This document shows, piece after piece, positions 1 through 8,734 of a stretch of 64,000 nucleotides of DNA (positions within the stretch are counted from its first letter, which is position 1; each line of letters starts with the position of its first letter). The translations under genes and the position numbers were made by a program. This DNA is from Desulfobaccales bacterium (GTDB lineage Bacteria; Desulfobacterota; Desulfobaccia; Desulfobaccales; 0-14-0-80-60-11), in NCBI GenBank assembly GCA_037481655.1, contig JBBFLF010000002.1:127856-191855 (forward strand), read 5' to 3'. Under the pieces are notes generated by a model, which was not told the origin of the DNA, made no database searches, and saw only the letters and a program-made list of their open reading frames with translations.

Positions 1-345
1 GTGGCGGCCCTCTTCCCCAATCCCGGCCATCTGCTGCGCCCCGGGCAGTTCGCCAAGGTCCGGGCCCTGTTGGAGACGCAAAAGGATGCACTCCTGGTGC
101 CCCAGCGGGCGGTGCGGGAGTTGCAGGGCCGCTTCCAGGTGGCGGTGGTGGGGCCGGACAACCGGGTGGACCTGCGCTGGGTGAAGGTGGGGGAGCGCCT
201 CGGCCCCCTGTGGGTCATTGAAGAGGGCCTGAAACCCGGGGAGCGGGTGGTGGTGGAGGGCCTTCAGAAGGTCCGGGCCGGCATGCCCGTCATTCCTAGG
301 CCCCACCCGGAGCCCCAGGCCGCCTCCGGGGGGCAGGAAAGGTAA
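1..345 (+). CDS. RND efflux periplasmic adaptor (membrane fusion protein), C-terminal fragment
   Basis: This is the last 114 residues of a gene that begins before the window, so the first codon here is only an internal in-frame GTG. The visible part reads as the end of an AcrA/MexA-type adaptor: a beta-barrel strand with the LRPGQFAKV motif, the VPQRAVRELQG turn typical of the barrel to membrane-proximal junction, and the final GLKPGERVVVEGLQKVRAGM strand, followed by a short Pro-rich tail. Such proteins bridge an inner-membrane RND pump and an outer-membrane channel in the periplasm. The stop lies 6 bases before the pump gene, which supports an adaptor-pump-channel operon. The N-terminal lipobox or signal and the hairpin domain cannot be seen. 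Substrate is unknown. Confidence 0.9.
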   Translation: MAALFPNPGHLLRPGQFAKVRALLETQKDALLVPQRAVRELQGRFQVAVVGPDNRVDLRWVKVGERLGPLWVIEEGLKPGERVVVEGLQKVRAGMPVIPRPHPEPQAASGGQER

Positions 346-351
346 AGGGCC

Positions 352-3300
352 ATGGCGCGCTTTTTCATCCATCGGCCCATCGTGGCCATCGTCATCGCCA
401 TCGCCATGGTGATTGTGGGCGTGGTGGCCATTTTGAGCCTGCCCGTGGCCCAGTACCCCAACATCGTGCCGCCGGAAATCATTATCAACACCACCTACGT
501 GGGGGCCGACGCCTTAACGGTGGAGCAGTCCGTGGCCACGCCCATCGAGCAGGAAATGAGCGGCGTGGAGAACATGAACTACATGTACTCCCTGAACGCC
601 AACAACGGCGAGCTGAAGCTGTATGTGAACTTTGACGTCAAAATGGACCCCAACACCGCCCAGGTGCTGGCTCAGATGCGCCAGTCCCAGGCCGAGGCCA
701 AACTGCCGGAGGATGTGCGCAACTACGGGGTCACCGTCAAGAAGTCCACCGCCGCGCCCCTGATGCTGGTGAACCTTATCTCCCCGGGCGGCACCTACGA
801 CGCCGTCTTCCTGGCCAACTACGCCTACATCAACTTAAACGACCAGATCACCCGGGTGCCCGGGATCGCCAGCGTCACGGTGTTTGGGGCCGGGCAGTAT
901 GCCATGCGCCTCTGGGTCCGGCCGGACCAATTGGCCAAGCTCAATATCACCATTCCGGAGATCGTGGCGGCCGTCCAGAAGCAGAACACCGTCAATCCCG
1001 CGGGTCAGGTGGGGGCGGAGCCGGCCCCGCCGGGCCAGGAATACACCTATGCCATCCGCTCCCAGGGGCGCCTGGAACACCCCGAGGAGTTTGCCCAGAT
1101 TGTGCTCCGGGCCAATCCCGACGGCTCCCTGGTGCGCCTCAAAGACGTGGCCCGCATCGAGCTGGGGGCCCAGACCTACGCCATTCAGGGGCGCCTGAAC
1201 GGCAGGCCCGCCGCGGTCCTGGCCCTGTATCAGCTCCCCGGCACCAATGCCATCCAGGCGGTGGACGGGGTGAAGGCCCTCATGGCCCGGGCCAAGGGGT
1301 CCTTCCCGCCGGACATGGACTACGTCATCGCCCTGGACACCACCCAGGCGGTGCGGGAGGGCATCAAGGAGATCCTCCACACCCTGTTTGAGGCCCTGGT
1401 GCTGGTGATCATTGTGGTCTTTATCTTCCTCCAGGGCTGGCGGGCCACCCTCATCCCGGCCCTGGCGGTGCCCGTGTCCCTCATCGGCACCTTCGCCTTC
1501 TTTCCCCTCATCGGCTTTTCCATCAACACCATCGCTTTGATGGGGCTGGTCCTGGCCATCGGGCTGGTGGTGGACGACGCCATCGTGGTGGTGGAGGCGG
1601 TGGAGCACCACATTGAACAGGGCCTCTCCCCCAAAGACGCCACCCTCAGGGCTATGGAGGAGGTCTCCGGGCCGGTGGTGGCCATCGCCCTGGTGCTCTC
1701 CGCGGTCTTTTTGCCCACCATCTTCATTCCGGGGATCACCGGCCGCCTCTACCAGCAGTTCGCCGTCACCATCGCCATCAGCGTGCTCATTTCCGCCTTC
1801 AACGCCCTGACCCTCTCTCCGGCCCTGGCCGCCCTGATTTTGAAACCTAATAAGGAATCCAGAGGGCCGCTCAGTCGCTTCTACCGCTGGTTCAACGAGG
1901 TCTTCAGCCGGGCCACCAATGGCTACGTGCGCTGGTGCGGGGTGTGCATCCGCAAGGTGGGCCTCAGCCTGCTCTTTCTCCTATTGATCGCCGGGCTCAC
2001 CGCGTTGGTGGGCGGGCGCCTCCCCGGTGGCTTCCTGCCGGAGGAGGACCAAGGATACCTGTTTGCCGGGGTGCAGCTCCCTGACGCCGCCTCCCTGCAG
2101 CGCACCAGCGAGGTCTGCCGCCAGATCGAGGAGATCATGCTGGCCACCCCGGGGGTGAAGTATGTCACCTCCGTCACCGGCTACAGCATGCTCTCCGGCG
2201 TTCCCAACACTTACAGCGGCTTTTTCTTCGTGACCCTGAAGCCCTGGCATGAGCGCACCAAGCCGGAGGAGAAGTATGGGGCCATCATGGCCGGCCTGAA
2301 CCGGAAGCTGGCCCAGCTTCCTCAGGGCGTGGCCTTTGCCTTTTCGCCCCCGGCCATTCCCGGCATCGGCACCGCCGGCGGGGTGACCTTCGTCCTGGAG
2401 GACCGGGCCGGGAAAGACATCCCTTTCCTGTGGGAGAACACCCAGAAATTCCTGGCCGCGGCCCAAAAGAGACCGGAGCTCGCCCGGGTCACCACCACCT
2501 TTGTGCCCACCGTGCCCCAGATCTTCGTCCAGGTGGATCGGGACAAGGTGCTGAAGCAGGGAGTGGACGTGCGGGAGGTCTACCGGGTGCTGCAGGCGTT
2601 CATGGGCGGCTATTTCATCAATTACTTCAACCGCTTCGGCCGCCAGTGGCAGGTGTATGTCCAGGCCGACGGGGAATTCCGCACCCACGCCGAGCAGCTG
2701 GGGCAGTTTTATGTGCGCAACCAGGCGGGCGAGGCCGTGCCCCTGGCGGCGCTTACCCGCCTGGAGCAGCGCGCCGGGCCGGAATTCACCATGCGCCATA
2801 ATCTCTACCGCGCCGTCCAGATCAACGCCGTCGCCGCCCCGGGCTTCAGCTCCGCCCAGGCGATGCGGGCTCTGGAGCAGGTCTTCAAGGAGACCATGCC
2901 GCCGGAGATGGGCTACGACTATCGGGGCATGTCCTTCCAGGAGAAAAAGGCTCAAGAAGGGGTGCCCGCCTGGGTGGTCTTCGGCCTGTCCCTGACCTTC
3001 GTCTTTCTCATCCTGGCGGCCCAATACGAGAGCTGGTCTTTGCCCTTCAGCGTGCTGTTGGGCACGCCCATTGCGGTCTTCGGGGCCTTTGTGGGCCTCA
3101 TGCTCCGCAGCCTGGAGCTCAACCTCTATGCCCAGATCGGCCTGGTGATGCTCATCGGCCTGGCGGCTAAAAACGCCATCCTCATCGTGGAGTTCGCCAA
3201 GATGGAGTACGACAAGGGCAAGGAGATTGCCGAGGCGGCCCTGGAGGGGGCGCGTCTCAGACTGCGGCCCATTCTCATGACCAGCTTTGCCTTCATCCTC

Positions 3301-3519
3301 GGGTGCGTGCCCCTGGCCCTGGCCTCCGGTTCCGGGGCCGTGGCCCGGAAGGTCATGGGCACCGCGGTCATCGGCGGCATGCTGGCAGCCACCCTCATCG
3401 CCATCTTCCTCATCCCGGTGACCTTCTTTGTGGTGGAGAAGCTGGCCCACCGCAAGCCAAAGGAGCACCCCCGGCCGGCGCCGGCCAACCCGGGCGGCCC
3501 ACAAGGAGAGCAGTCATGA
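352..3519 (+). CDS. RND multidrug efflux pump, AcrB/MexB (HAE1) family inner-membrane subunit
   Basis: This encodes a 1055-residue proton-driven RND transporter, the usual length for AcrB-like pumps. It starts with MARFFIHRPIVAIVIAIAMV, the typical first membrane helix, and shows two large periplasmic loops (roughly residues 40-335 and 565-870) between blocks of membrane helices. The proton-relay aspartate pair is in helix 4 (VVDDAIVV, Asp408-Asp409), and the AAKNAILIVEFA motif of the second half is present near residue 945. The start ATG follows an AGGAAAGG ribosome site. It overlaps the next gene by an ATGA, indicating translational coupling with the outer-membrane channel. The likely role is export of hydrophobic compounds, but the sequence does not reveal the substrate. 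Confidence 0.97.
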   Translation: MARFFIHRPIVAIVIAIAMVIVGVVAILSLPVAQYPNIVPPEIIINTTYVGADALTVEQSVATPIEQEMSGVENMNYMYSLNANNGELKLYVNFDVKMDPNTAQVLAQMRQSQAEAKLPEDVRNYGVTVKKSTAAPLMLVNLISPGGTYDAVFLANYAYINLNDQITRVPGIASVTVFGAGQYAMRLWVRPDQLAKLNITIPEIVAAVQKQNTVNPAGQVGAEPAPPGQEYTYAIRSQGRLEHPEEFAQIVLRANPDGSLVRLKDVARIELGAQTYAIQGRLNGRPAAVLALYQLPGTNAIQAVDGVKALMARAKGSFPPDMDYVIALDTTQAVREGIKEILHTLFEALVLVIIVVFIFLQGWRATLIPALAVPVSLIGTFAFFPLIGFSINTIALMGLVLAIGLVVDDAIVVVEAVEHHIEQGLSPKDATLRAMEEVSGPVVAIALVLSAVFLPTIFIPGITGRLYQQFAVTIAISVLISAFNALTLSPALAALILKPNKESRGPLSRFYRWFNEVFSRATNGYVRWCGVCIRKVGLSLLFLLLIAGLTALVGGRLPGGFLPEEDQGYLFAGVQLPDAASLQRTSEVCRQIEEIMLATPGVKYVTSVTGYSMLSGVPNTYSGFFFVTLKPWHERTKPEEKYGAIMAGLNRKLAQLPQGVAFAFSPPAIPGIGTAGGVTFVLEDRAGKDIPFLWENTQKFLAAAQKRPELARVTTTFVPTVPQIFVQVDRDKVLKQGVDVREVYRVLQAFMGGYFINYFNRFGRQWQVYVQADGEFRTHAEQLGQFYVRNQAGEAVPLAALTRLEQRAGPEFTMRHNLYRAVQINAVAAPGFSSAQAMRALEQVFKETMPPEMGYDYRGMSFQEKKAQEGVPAWVVFGLSLTFVFLILAAQYESWSLPFSVLLGTPIAVFGAFVGLMLRSLELNLYAQIGLVMLIGLAAKNAILIVEFAKMEYDKGKEIAEAALEGARLRLRPILMTSFAFILGCVPLALASGSGAVARKVMGTAVIGGMLAATLIAIFLIPVTFFVVEKLAHRKPKEHPRPAPANPGGPQGEQS

Positions 3520-4973
3520 GGACCTGGCCGGCCGCCGTTCTGACGCTGGCACTGCTGTGCGGCTGCGCCGTGGGGCCGGATTATCAGCGGCCCGGCTACC
3601 CGGTGCCGGAAACCTTCCGGGGCCAGGGGCCGGAGATCCCCCGAGAACCGGCGGCGGCTTCCTTCGGCGACCTGGCCTGGTTTGAGGTGTTCAAGGATGA
3701 ACAGCTCCAGGAGCTCATCCGCATTGCCCTCAAGGAAAACTACGAGGTGCAGATTGCGGCGCAACGGGTGCTGCAGGCCCGGGAGCAGGTGACCATCCAG
3801 CGGGCCTCCCTCTTTCCCTGGCTGAAGGCCGTCGGCCAGTTGGAATCCGTCCGCTCTTCGGAGCGGGGCTTCACCCCCGGGGGGCCCCGCACGGAACGCA
3901 CTGCGGGTCTGCTCTTCGGCGACCTCACCTGGGAGCTGGACTTCTTCGGCCGCCTCCGCCGGGCCACCGAGGCCGCCCGGGCCGAGTTTTTCGCCTCCGA
4001 GGAGAACCGCCGCGCCGTCCTCCAGACCCTGGTCACCGACGTGGCCCGGGCTTACATCGAGCTTAGGTCCCTGGATCAGCAACTGGACATCAGCCGCCGC
4101 ACGGTAAAGAGCCGGGAAGAGTCCCTAAAACTGGTGCGGGCCCGGTTTGAGTATGGCTGGGATTCTCTGACCCCCGTCCTGATGACCGAAAATCTCCTCT
4201 ATGGAGCCCGGGCCGTGGTGCCGGATCTCGAGCGAGCTGTCGAGCAGCAGGAAAACCGCCTCAGCGTGCTCTTGGGCCGGAACCCCGGTCCCATCCCCCG
4301 GGGGAAGTCCCTCCTGGAGCAGAACCTCACCGTCACCGTCCCGCCCGGCCTCACCTCGGCGCTGGTGGAGCGTCGCCCGGACATCCGCTTTGCCGAGCAG
4401 CAGCTGGTGGCCGCCAATGCCCGGGTGGGCGAGGCCAAGGCCCTCCTTTTCCCCAGCATCCGCATCACCGGGACCTCCGGTTGGGAGTCCGCCGCCCTGC
4501 GACGCCTCTTCACCGGACCGGCCAGTTTCTGGGACATCGCCGCTCCCAGCCTCAGCCAGCCCCTCTTCCAAGGGGGGAAGCTCCGGGCCAACGTGCGAGC
4601 CGCCGAAGCCCGGAAGCAGGAAGCCCTCCTGACCTACAAAAAAACGGTGCAACAGGCCTTCCAGGAGGTCTCCGACGCCCTGGTGGCGGTGCAGCGCCTG
4701 CGGGAGGTGCGTCAGGAAGCCGAGCGGCAGGTCCAGGCCCTGACCAAGCAAACCGAGCTGGCCCACCAGCGCTACTACGGCGGCGTCACCCCCTACCTGG
4801 AGGTGCTGGATTCGGACCGGCAGCTCTTTGAATCCGAACTGCGCCTTACCCAGGCCCGGGCCAATGAACTGCTGGCCGTCATCGCCCTCTACCGGGCCCT
4901 GGGGGGCGGCTGGCAGCTGGAGGACCGCCCCCGTTCCGGATCCCAGCCACCATCATCTCAGGACAAAAAGTAG
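3516..4973 (+). CDS. Outer-membrane efflux lipoprotein, OprM/NodT (TolC) family
   Basis: The protein has 485 residues, and I chose the ATG that overlaps the pump stop codon (ATGA). The N-terminus MRTWPAAVLTLALLCGCAVG carries a lipobox (LLCGC), so the mature protein should be a lipoprotein, as in OprM. The VGPDYQRP stretch just after the lipid cysteine is characteristic of the NodT subfamily. Two outer-membrane efflux repeats rich in coiled-coil sequence follow, including the VERRPDIRFAEQQLVAANAR motif of the second repeat and the GGVTPYLEVLDSDRQLFESE motif near the end. It completes a tripartite pump with the two upstream genes. A longer reading upstream would run through the pump gene and lose the signal peptide, so it is rejected. 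Confidence 0.95.
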   Translation: MRTWPAAVLTLALLCGCAVGPDYQRPGYPVPETFRGQGPEIPREPAAASFGDLAWFEVFKDEQLQELIRIALKENYEVQIAAQRVLQAREQVTIQRASLFPWLKAVGQLESVRSSERGFTPGGPRTERTAGLLFGDLTWELDFFGRLRRATEAARAEFFASEENRRAVLQTLVTDVARAYIELRSLDQQLDISRRTVKSREESLKLVRARFEYGWDSLTPVLMTENLLYGARAVVPDLERAVEQQENRLSVLLGRNPGPIPRGKSLLEQNLTVTVPPGLTSALVERRPDIRFAEQQLVAANARVGEAKALLFPSIRITGTSGWESAALRRLFTGPASFWDIAAPSLSQPLFQGGKLRANVRAAEARKQEALLTYKKTVQQAFQEVSDALVAVQRLREVRQEAERQVQALTKQTELAHQRYYGGVTPYLEVLDSDRQLFESELRLTQARANELLAVIALYRALGGGWQLEDRPRSGSQPPSSQDKK

Positions 4974-5542
4974 ATGGACAGCCTTACCGGCGACCCCTGA
5001 TGGGAAGGGGAAGTTAATACCGGTCAGTGTCCTGCGGGGCTGCCCAGAAGCGGGCGTGAGTTCCACTACCCCGGGAGATTTCCTCTCAGGTAGGTAACTG
5101 CTCAGCCGGCCCAGGGCCACCTGCCCTTGGTTTTCCCGGTGAGGGGAGGCGCAGGTTACGGCCCCGGCCTCGCCTCGCCTGCAGCAATATCCTGGCGGAG
5201 GCGGGAAGGTCCGGCATGGGACCGGGTCTTGCGGGGACTGACCGGACTCCCCCGGCAGCCCCTCCGCGTCGGCGTTCCAAAGCGGAAAGAATGCTGCCCG
5301 GCAACTTCGGCACCCTGGATGTGGGCCACGCCCAGGTCTCCCCGCCGGTCAGGAGCAGTGGCTGGCGGGATGCCGTCCTTTGCCACTCGGGGCAAGGCGA
5401 GCCCGGGGAATACCTGGTGCCCCCGGGGGCAGGGTTGATCCGGAACCTGGGCCTCCTCGAGCGCCTGCACCTGCCGTCTCAGTGAAGCGCCCTTTTGCCC
5501 CCAAGGCTTTCCCGGGGTAGGTGCCCCGGGGCCCGGAGCCCC
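4974..5542. other. 569-base gene-free region with several strong hairpins; possible structured RNA
   Basis: No reading frame here resembles a known protein, and the short ORFs are low-complexity Pro/Arg/Gly products expected by chance at this GC content. Several self-complementary segments are visible, such as GGTCCGGCATGGGACC near 5209 and GGGGACTGACCGGACTCCCC near 5233. The block from about 5027 to 5180 also seems able to fold with itself. I tried to match tmRNA, RNase P, SRP RNA, 6S RNA and common riboswitches and found no convincing signature. It lies downstream of the efflux operon and at the 3' end of the opposing HAD gene. Confidence 0.3.
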
Positions 5543-6013
5543 TCAGGCCCGCAGGGAGGCGATGAGGCGGGTGGGGTGCAGGAAAAGGTCCAGAGCCGCC
5601 AGGATGTCCGGCGTCACCAGGTCCGCGGCCGTCAGGGTGGCTACGGCGGCGCCCTCCTGTTGCACCACCGCCACCCCCAGGGCCGCCTCCTTCAGCATCA
5701 GGGCGTCATTGCGGCCGTTGCCCACCGCGGCGGTGTGCCTTGCCCCCAGGCCCCGGACAAAGTCGGCTTTGGCCTGGGCCTCCTCCCCCCGGGGGATGAT
5801 GGTCACGGATACCGGCAAGCCCGCCATTTCCTTCCTGACCTTGCCGAAGGTGTCGGCGGTGAGCACGTGCACCTGGAGCTCCTGGGCGAGGCGTGCCAGG
5901 CGGGGGGCCACCCCGGGGAGGAGGCCGCCGTCGGCGGCCAGGGTGCCGTTGAAGTCCAGGACCAGATGGGTCAGGGACAGATCACCAAAACCGGGAATGC
6001 TGATGTCAATCAT
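5543..6013 (-). CDS. Small HAD-superfamily protein, soluble P-type-ATPase-like (COG4087 type)
   Basis: This 156-residue protein looks like the isolated phosphorylation core of the HAD fold. Motif I is LVLDFNGTLA, where the usual second aspartate is Asn, and motif IV is AVGNGRNDALMLKEA, close to the GDGxND loop of P-type ATPases. The middle VHVLTADTFG provides the motif II threonine. The DxN variant is also seen in small proteins described as soluble P-type ATPases, for which no firm function is known. It is short, lacks membrane segments and lacks a cap domain. It stands alone, with non-coding DNA on both sides, and is divergent from the glycosyltransferase gene. Phosphatase activity is possible but uncertain because of the Asp to Asn change. 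Confidence 0.8.
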   Translation of the reverse strand: MIDISIPGFGDLSLTHLVLDFNGTLAADGGLLPGVAPRLARLAQELQVHVLTADTFGKVRKEMAGLPVSVTIIPRGEEAQAKADFVRGLGARHTAAVGNGRNDALMLKEAALGVAVVQQEGAAVATLTAADLVTPDILAALDLFLHPTRLIASLRA

Positions 6014-6355
6014 GAATCTCTCCTAATCTCTCCCATACCCTAAAACTATCTCAAGAGAAAGTCTTATGCAGGGAAGATAGGGGTGTGAGTTTCCCCGACC
6101 TTTCTCCACCTTCCCTTCACCCCTGTCGGGGCTGAGGGTGTGGGGGTGTGAGTGAAGGTAGCGGTCACCGATCCCTAGTCCCATCTTCCTCGGAATTCAT
6201 CAAAATACTCAAAATTTTTCTAACAAAATTAAAAATTTTTCTATTGTCCTGGATGTGCTAAGATGGGGGCACGATTGAGGCCCTCGGAAGAGACCCGGGC
6301 TTTCCCCCTCCTTTCGAGTTCTCCTGCCACCCTCCACCCGCCATGAGGCTTGGCC
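6014..6355. promoter_or_regulatory. Divergent intergenic region, AT-rich centre
   Basis: This 342-base gap lies between the divergently transcribed HAD and glycosyltransferase genes. It has an AT-rich patch at about 6199-6243, unusual for this genome, followed by TAAGAT at 6259-6264, which could be a -10 element for the rightward gene, although no good -35 is correctly spaced. The left half has a GC-rich imperfect palindrome around 6105-6170 resembling the repeats seen elsewhere in the window. No gene is visible. Confidence 0.4.
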
Positions 6356-8539
6356 ATGCGGCTCCTGTGGGTCTCCGACAGTCCCACCACCCCCTCCGGG
6401 TTCGGGGGGGTGACCCGGGAAGTGTGCCGCCGGCTGGCCCGCCGGGGCCACCGCCTGGAAATCCTGGGCTGGCAGGCATACGGCACCACCTCCTACTGGA
6501 AGTCCATCCCCGTCCATCCCCTCCGCCGGGACCGCTTCGGCAGCGACGTGCTCCTGGGGTATCTCCACCGGCTGCAGCCCCATTTCCTCATCACCCTGGC
6601 GGACATCTGGTGGATGAGCTTCCTCACCGAGCCGCCGGTGCAGCGCTACCTGGACCTCTCCGGCACCCGCTGGGTCCATTATTACCCGGTGGACGGGGCC
6701 GACCCGGAGGGCCGTCTGCCCGCCGGCTGGGTGAAGGTGCTTTCCGCCGCCGACCTGCCGGTGGCCATGAGCCGCTTCGGCATGGAGGTCTCCGCCGCCT
6801 GCGGCATTAACGCCGCCTATATCCCCCACGGGGTGGACACCGAGCTCTTCCGGCCCCCGCCGGACAAGGCCCGGGCCAAGGCCCGCCTGGGCTATGAGGG
6901 CCGCTTTGTGGTGCTCTCCGACGCCCGCAATCAGCCCCGCAAGCTCCTGCCCCGCCTGCTGGACATCTTCGCCGCCTTCGCCCATGACAAACCCGACGTT
7001 CTCCTGCACCTGCACGCCGACCCGGAGGACGACGCCGCCCAGAGCGACCTCTACCGCTACGACCTCCGGCAGGATATCGCCGCCCTGGGGCTGACGGGCA
7101 AGGTGCGCTTCACCCCGGGCTTCCGCATGCGGGCCTCGGGGGGCATCCCCCTGGAGCGGCTGGCGGAGATCTACGCCGCCAGCGACGTGCACCTCCTCAC
7201 CTCCTGGGGGGAGGGCTTTGGGCTCCCCAACCTCCAGGCCGCCAGCGCCGGGGTGGTGCCCCTGGCCCTGGCCTACACCGCCAGCCGGGAGCTGGTGGCC
7301 GGACATGGCTTTGCCATCCCGGCGGAGTGCGGGGTGGTGGATGAATTCGGGCTGGTCAGGGGCCTGATGGACCGGGAGGCGGCGGTGGCGGCCTTGAACG
7401 CCCTGTACGCCGACCCGGGACTCCTGGCCGAGAAGAGCCGCCAATCCCGGGAGTTCGCCCTGGGGTATACCTGGGACCGCATCGCCGCGGAGTGGGAGCG
7501 GGTCCTCAGTCAGGCCCCGCCCCGGCGCTCCCCGGGACGGGCCCGCCTCATCACCTGGCGGGCAGGGGAAGAGCCGCCGCCCTTGGAGGATTTGCCCCCG
7601 GAGGTCAAGGGCGCGGTGGCCGAGACCCTGGCTCCGCTGCCGCCGGGGGTGCAGGTGAGCCTGAGGCTGGCGGAGCGCCGGGCCGGCGAGGTGAGCACCC
7701 AGATCCGTCAGGAGGCCTTCCGGCGGGGGGATGAGCTGAGCATCCCGGTCAGGCTGCCGCCCTTTTTTCCCGGCGCCCCCCGGGCCACCATCGGTTATGT
7801 GCTGGTAAGCCCGCCGGAGCTGGCCCTGGCGGTGCTCTTGAAGCGCCTCTTCCCGGGGCTGGCGGTGGCCATTCCCCGGCCCGGGGGCGATCCCGCAAAC
7901 CCGGTAAGGCTCTCCCCGGAGGAGCTTCTCCCCGCTCTGGCGCATATGGTCCTGGCCATCGATTTTTCCGGCACCGGCGCCCCGCAGCTGGACCTGGCCT
8001 GCGCCGCCCTGGGGGTGCCTTACGTGGGGCAAAGCGCTCTGTGGCCTGAAATTCCCCTGCCGCCCCTGCACCAGGTGCGTTTGCTCTTCACCGACCAGGG
8101 CTTCTCCGAATGGCGCCGTCAGGACGCCTGGCAGCGGGCTTTGGAAACCGTGGGCGAAGAGACCCTGGAGCACCTGCGGCAGCTGGCTCTCCAAGGCCAG
8201 CCCCGGCGCACGGCCGCCTCTGTCCCCGCCGGGCCGGAGCCGGAGCTCTTTCTGGTGCGGCCCCAGGACGGCCAGACCGGGCCGGAGGTGACCCGGCGCC
8301 TGCAGGAATACGTGGCCCGCCACGGAGGCCTAATGCTCATGGCCACCGCCGGCGGCAGCTTCATCGTCGGCATGCCCCCGGGGGGGAAAGAGGTGCTCCA
8401 GGCCTGTCCGCTTCTAAGTTTCGTGGGCGGGGTGCAACTGGACGCCCAGGGCAAGGCAGCTAAGGCCCTGAAGAAGCACTTTGCCCTCAACGCCGTGCGC
8501 CAGCTCCTGGCCCGGGAGCGGGGCCAGCCGGCGGCCTGA
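6356..8539 (+). CDS. GT4-family-like glycosyltransferase with an extra C-terminal module
   Basis: The protein has 727 residues from ATG 6356, which has GAGG seven bases upstream; an in-frame TTG two codons earlier lacks that spacing. Residues 1-385 form a GT-B glycosyltransferase of the GT4 type: an N-terminal MRLLWVSDSPTTPSGFGGV with the Gly-rich donor-side loop, IPHGVDTELF in the linker, and SWGEGFGLPNLQAASAG in the C-terminal Rossmann domain. The EX7E motif is altered: Glu286 is kept but the second Glu is Gln294. Residues 400-727 form a second module that I do not recognise; parts such as LDLACAALGVPYVGQSALWP resemble a GT-B half-domain. There is no signal peptide, so it is probably cytoplasmic. 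It lies directly upstream of the unusual operon at 8735-15249, in the same direction, and may glycosylate one of its products. Confidence 0.85.
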   Translation: MRLLWVSDSPTTPSGFGGVTREVCRRLARRGHRLEILGWQAYGTTSYWKSIPVHPLRRDRFGSDVLLGYLHRLQPHFLITLADIWWMSFLTEPPVQRYLDLSGTRWVHYYPVDGADPEGRLPAGWVKVLSAADLPVAMSRFGMEVSAACGINAAYIPHGVDTELFRPPPDKARAKARLGYEGRFVVLSDARNQPRKLLPRLLDIFAAFAHDKPDVLLHLHADPEDDAAQSDLYRYDLRQDIAALGLTGKVRFTPGFRMRASGGIPLERLAEIYAASDVHLLTSWGEGFGLPNLQAASAGVVPLALAYTASRELVAGHGFAIPAECGVVDEFGLVRGLMDREAAVAALNALYADPGLLAEKSRQSREFALGYTWDRIAAEWERVLSQAPPRRSPGRARLITWRAGEEPPPLEDLPPEVKGAVAETLAPLPPGVQVSLRLAERRAGEVSTQIRQEAFRRGDELSIPVRLPPFFPGAPRATIGYVLVSPPELALAVLLKRLFPGLAVAIPRPGGDPANPVRLSPEELLPALAHMVLAIDFSGTGAPQLDLACAALGVPYVGQSALWPEIPLPPLHQVRLLFTDQGFSEWRRQDAWQRALETVGEETLEHLRQLALQGQPRRTAASVPAGPEPELFLVRPQDGQTGPEVTRRLQEYVARHGGLMLMATAGGSFIVGMPPGGKEVLQACPLLSFVGGVQLDAQGKAAKALKKHFALNAVRQLLARERGQPAA

Positions 8540-8550
8540 CCTTTGTCGGT

Positions 8551-8595
8551 TGAGGGGAGGGCTGGGGGAGCGGTGGCTCCCCCACCCTCCCCTCA
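8551..8595. repeat. GC-rich inverted repeat downstream of the glycosyltransferase
   Basis: Two arms of about 20 bases (TGAGGGGAGGG ... CCCTCCCCTCA) flank a six-base loop, with one small mismatch. There is no following T run, so it is not a classical terminator. It sits next to a second palindrome at 8620-8678 and resembles the dispersed palindromes described in the findings. Confidence 0.6.
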
Positions 8596-8619
8596 AACTC
8601 CCCTCCCAACCCCCTTTAT

Positions 8620-8678
8620 GGGGGAGAGGGTCCGGGGTGGGGGCAGGGAGTCTATAACCCCTGGCCCTCTCTCCCGGA
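8620..8678. repeat. REP-like palindromic intergenic element, copy 1
   Basis: The arms GGGGAGAGGGTCC and CCCTCTCTCCC enclose a centre containing GGGAGTCTATAACCCCTGG. The same arms and a similar centre occur at 18313, 21262, 29569 and 56373. It lies in the gap upstream of the operon starting at 8735. Confidence 0.6.
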
Positions 8679-8734
8679 GATATAACCCCGCTCCGGGCCT
8701 GCAGTCCCGGCCAGCTCACTGACAAGGAGGTTGT

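Noticed and set aside
5000-5030. A short stretch GATGGGAAGGGGAAGTTAATA that recalls part of 23S rRNA
   Set aside because: Similarity stops after about 20 bases and no flanking rRNA sequence aligns, so it is probably chance.
5027-5180. Possible 6S RNA
   Set aside because: Some pieces (AGCGGGC, a CC-TTGG-like block) looked suggestive, but I could not build the characteristic central bubble and closing stem. Left as an unassigned structured region.
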